Source: Bacillota bacterium | Lineage (GTDB): Bacteria > Bacillota > Clostridia > Clostridiales > Clostridiaceae | DNA: 7,986 bases | Assembly (NCBI GenBank): GCA_030706065.1 | Contig: JAUZPH010000162.1 | Coordinates: 1-7,986 of the forward strand | Direction of reading: 5' to 3' | Part shown: piece after piece, positions 6,455 through 7,986 of the stretch | Numbering within the stretch: the stretch's first letter is position 1 | Layout of the letters: each line of letters opens with the position of its first letter | Notes under the pieces: generated by a model | The model's database searches: none | What the model was told of the DNA's origin: nothing | What the model saw: the letters and a program-made list of their open reading frames with translations, nothing else | Program-made: the position numbers and the translations under genes

Positions 6455-7402
6455 TTGCCTAGAACCGCGCGAAAGAAATCCCCTGGAGGGATATATCACA
6501 TAATGGTAAGAAGTATAAGTGAGATCCTTCTGTTTAAAAATTCAAAAGATAAAGAAAAATATCTTGAAATCATTCAAAAGTATAAAGAAATCTATCTTTT
6601 TGATGTTTATGCATACTGCCTTATGAGTACGCATGCTCATCTTGTCATTGATTGTTGTGAAGCGGATATAAGTAAGATAATGAAATCAATAAACCAGAGT
6701 TACTCATCATATTACAATTATACGTATAATAGGCATGGCCATGTGTTTCAGGATAGATTTAAAAGTAAAATTATCGACAATGATAATTATCTGCTTAATC
6801 TAACAGCCTATATACATAACAATCCCAAGGATATAACAGAATATGCTGAGGACGTATCCAAGTACCCATATTCAAGCCTTGGAATATTTCTTGGCAAGAA
6901 TAACTATATGTCCAGCCTTGTCAACTACAAACATATTCTTGGCTATTTCAGCCAGGATATCATTAGGGCCCGCAAGACATATTTGGAACTTATGAATCGT
7001 ATGTATAATATAGACAATTCTGCAGTATTTGAAAATCTTCGACTTGAGTCAGAATTCTGTTTAGAGAAAAGTGAATATAGAAGTGAACGTAATATTATTT
7101 TCAGAAACGTCTCTCCGGATATGATTGTTAAGTATATCTCTAAGGAATCCGGTATTTATTTTAACCCACATTTGAAACATTCACGAAAAAATGATGAATT
7201 TAAGGCTCTTTTCGTGATAATAATGCGTTCATTGTCAAACCACTCCCTTAAGGAAATCTGTACTTATATCAGCAACACTACCTTATCCAACATCTGGCGA
7301 TTGTCCGAAAAGGGCTTCAACCTGATAACCGGGAACATCAAATATACCAATATGTTCAATGAATTAGTAGGAACGTATAAAAACTATATTCCTACAGCTT
7401 AG
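6455..7402 (+). CDS. REP-associated tyrosine transposase (RAYT), IS200-like Y1 HUH family
   Basis: This is a 315-residue member of the Y1 transposase / TnpA_REP family: single-strand DNA nucleases that attach to DNA through one tyrosine and are thought to mobilise or process REP repeats. The N-terminus PRTARKKS-GGIYHIMVR is the family's usual opening. The HUH motif is His60-Ala-His62 (STHAHLVI), GHVFQDRFKSK spans 95-105, and the likely catalytic Tyr119 lies in TAYIHNNP, followed by YPYSSL (137-142). Residues about 160-315 form an extension whose segment 247-290 (FKALF..HSLKEICTYIS) looks like a DnaA-C-type helix-turn-helix. I chose TTG 6455 because GAGGTG (6443-6448) lies 6 nt upstream and the protein then begins as the family does. 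A GTG at 6446 overlaps that ribosome site and is unlikely. The frame looks intact. REP-like copies flank the gene on both sides. Confidence 0.88.
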   Translation: MPRTARKKSPGGIYHIMVRSISEILLFKNSKDKEKYLEIIQKYKEIYLFDVYAYCLMSTHAHLVIDCCEADISKIMKSINQSYSSYYNYTYNRHGHVFQDRFKSKIIDNDNYLLNLTAYIHNNPKDITEYAEDVSKYPYSSLGIFLGKNNYMSSLVNYKHILGYFSQDIIRARKTYLELMNRMYNIDNSAVFENLRLESEFCLEKSEYRSERNIIFRNVSPDMIVKYISKESGIYFNPHLKHSRKNDEFKALFVIIMRSLSNHSLKEICTYISNTTLSNIWRLSEKGFNLITGNIKYTNMFNELVGTYKNYIPTA

Positions 7403-7442
7403 TTATCAATAAAATTGAAGCTAAGCCTACATCGCTTTTTTT
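7397..7442 (+). terminator. Possible imperfect terminator after the RAYT
   Basis: GCTTAG (7397-7402, overlapping the stop codon) pairs with CTAAGC (7421-7426), and inside it TCAAT (7406-7410) pairs with ATTGA (7414-7418). A T-run (7436-7442) follows only after a further 9 nt, which is farther than in a standard terminator. Confidence 0.4.
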
Positions 7443-7492
7443 ATACAATGCATAGCAGCATTTTAAAATTTTGAAGTAGGTTATTTAATTCG

Positions 7493-7690
7493 TTAGAATA
7501 TATTATTTTGGACAAGCCATCTTATAATTATTCTTCTCGATCCATCTTCCACTACAAATCCATTTCTATATCCTTTTATGCACCATCCATCCTCAATTCT
7601 ACTATTTGAATTTACACGATACTTTTTCAAATTCTCTTCCTGTAGTGTGTAAGCTCTTCTTAAGACAAGCTCCCTCCTTTTACTCTTCAG
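7493..7690 (-). pseudogene. Short minus-strand open frame, possible gene remnant or small protein
   Basis: The frame is open from CTG at 7690 to TAA at 7493-7495 and encodes up to 65 residues of protein-like composition, including GWCIKGYRNGF and RRIIIRWLVQNNIF. I do not recognise it. A strong AAAGGAGGG (about 7673-7681) lies at its upstream end, but the TTG correctly spaced after it (7668) is in another frame and stops two codons later. The only usual in-frame start is TTG at 7630, preceded by AGGAAGAG, which would give 45 residues. The mismatch between the good ribosome site and the open frame suggests a frameshifted remnant, or a small gene with an odd start. It could also be a chance open frame. 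Confidence 0.3.
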
Positions 7691-7746
7691 TTATCTCACA
7701 ACACTTGAAAGTGATCGTGACTATATCTGACTATAAAAGCTGATTT

Positions 7747-7761
7747 ATTGTGAACCGTCCC
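7747..7761 (-). repeat. REP-like repeat, copy F (inverted)
   Basis: ATTGTGAACCGTCCC is the reverse complement of the repeat core. Read on the minus strand it follows the T-run of the TelA-family terminator by about 3 nt, in the same orientation as that gene, and it lies downstream of the RAYT. Confidence 0.85.
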
Positions 7762-7764
7762 AAT

Positions 7765-7786
7765 AAAAAAATACCCTTTCGGGTAT
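7765..7786 (-). terminator. Rho-independent terminator of the TelA-family gene
   Basis: On the minus strand ATACCC and GGGTAT form a stem closed by a GAAA tetraloop (7777-7780), followed by a run of seven Ts (7765-7771). Bases next to the stop codon can extend the stem through a wobble pair into the T-run. Confidence 0.85.
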
Positions 7787-7788
7787 CT

Positions 7789-7986
7789 TTAGGCGTTGGA
7801 GGGGTTGAGAGATTTTCTTTTTATCTTTTCGGTCATTTCGTCCAACTTGGCAATGCCCTGCTCTCTCAGTTTCTTGTTTTCCTCTTCGATGCGTTTTGTT
7901 TCCTCTATACCTTCCATGATGGTATTCCAGGTCTTTTCCAAAGTCTCGATTCTCACACTGGTGTTGCCGGCGAGTTTTGCTATATC
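7789..7986 (-). CDS. TelA-family (toxic anion resistance) protein, C-terminal fragment
   Basis: The last 65 residues of a leftward protein enter from the right edge and end with TAA at 7789-7791. The sequence TSVRIETLEKTWNTIMEGIEETKRIEEENKK... is, as far as I can judge, the helical C-terminus of the TelA / YaaN family (PF05816). Members are soluble, mostly helical proteins often encoded near tellurium-resistance or envelope-stress genes; their biochemical role is not settled. The final part is charged and lysine-rich, with no membrane segment. Most of the protein, including its start, is outside the window. A terminator overlaps its end. The family call rests on a short helical stretch, so another coiled-coil protein remains possible. 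Confidence 0.72.
   Translation of the reverse strand, partial: DIAKLAGNTSVRIETLEKTWNTIMEGIEETKRIEEENKKLREQGIAKLDEMTEKIKRKSLNPSNA

Larger units (their letters stand above)
7403..7788. other. Intergenic region between RAYT and the TelA-family gene
   Basis: This 386-bp convergent gap holds a possible RAYT terminator, a minus-strand open frame that reads like protein (7493-7690), REP-like copy F, and the terminator of the leftward TelA-family gene. Nothing else was recognised. Confidence 0.6.

Noticed and set aside
2799..7761. CRISPR-like array
   Set aside because: Copies are irregularly spaced by 45 bp to over 2 kb, occur in both orientations, and lack uniform spacers.

Overview
The window looks like a chromosomal segment of a low-GC Gram-positive bacterium, most likely a clostridium-type Bacillota. 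The clues are AT-rich intergenic DNA, strong GGAGG-type ribosome sites, TTG starts, hairpin-plus-T-run terminators, a clostridial-style PAS histidine kinase and a TelA-family C-terminus. The organism is inferred from style and gene content, not from a database match.

Layout. A membrane-bound sensor histidine kinase runs leftwards off the left edge (1-1883, minus) and has a recognisable promoter at 1988-2016. After a gap of about 545 bp come rightward genes: a small coiled-coil/zinc-ribbon protein (2429-2797), a large SUV3-like superfamily 2 helicase (3229-5316), a glycerophosphodiester phosphodiesterase (5507-6226, start corrected to 5507) and a REP-associated tyrosine transposase (RAYT; 6455-7402, start corrected to TTG). 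At the right edge the C-terminus of a leftward TelA-family protein enters (7789-7986, minus). The helicase, zinc-ribbon and telA genes each have their own hairpin terminator, so these genes look mostly monocistronic. I see no operon or shared pathway joining them.

The most distinctive content is repetitive DNA. (1) Six copies of a short repeat with core GGGACGGTTCACAA lie between the genes, four direct and two inverted. An inverted pair stands just upstream of the RAYT gene and another copy lies downstream of it. This fits the REP/REPIN-RAYT partnership, in which a domesticated IS200-like HUH transposase is linked to dispersed palindromic repeats. Four copies sit within a few bases of a stop codon or terminator T-run, in the same orientation as the gene that ends there. 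(2) Two diverged copies of a second element, with inverted ends AGATGCGGAAA / TTTCCGCATCT, lie in opposite orientations just upstream of the zinc-ribbon and helicase genes.

No tRNA, rRNA, CRISPR array or convincing known riboswitch was seen. A short minus-strand open frame (7493-7690) between the RAYT and telA reads like protein but has no secure start, so it may be a remnant.
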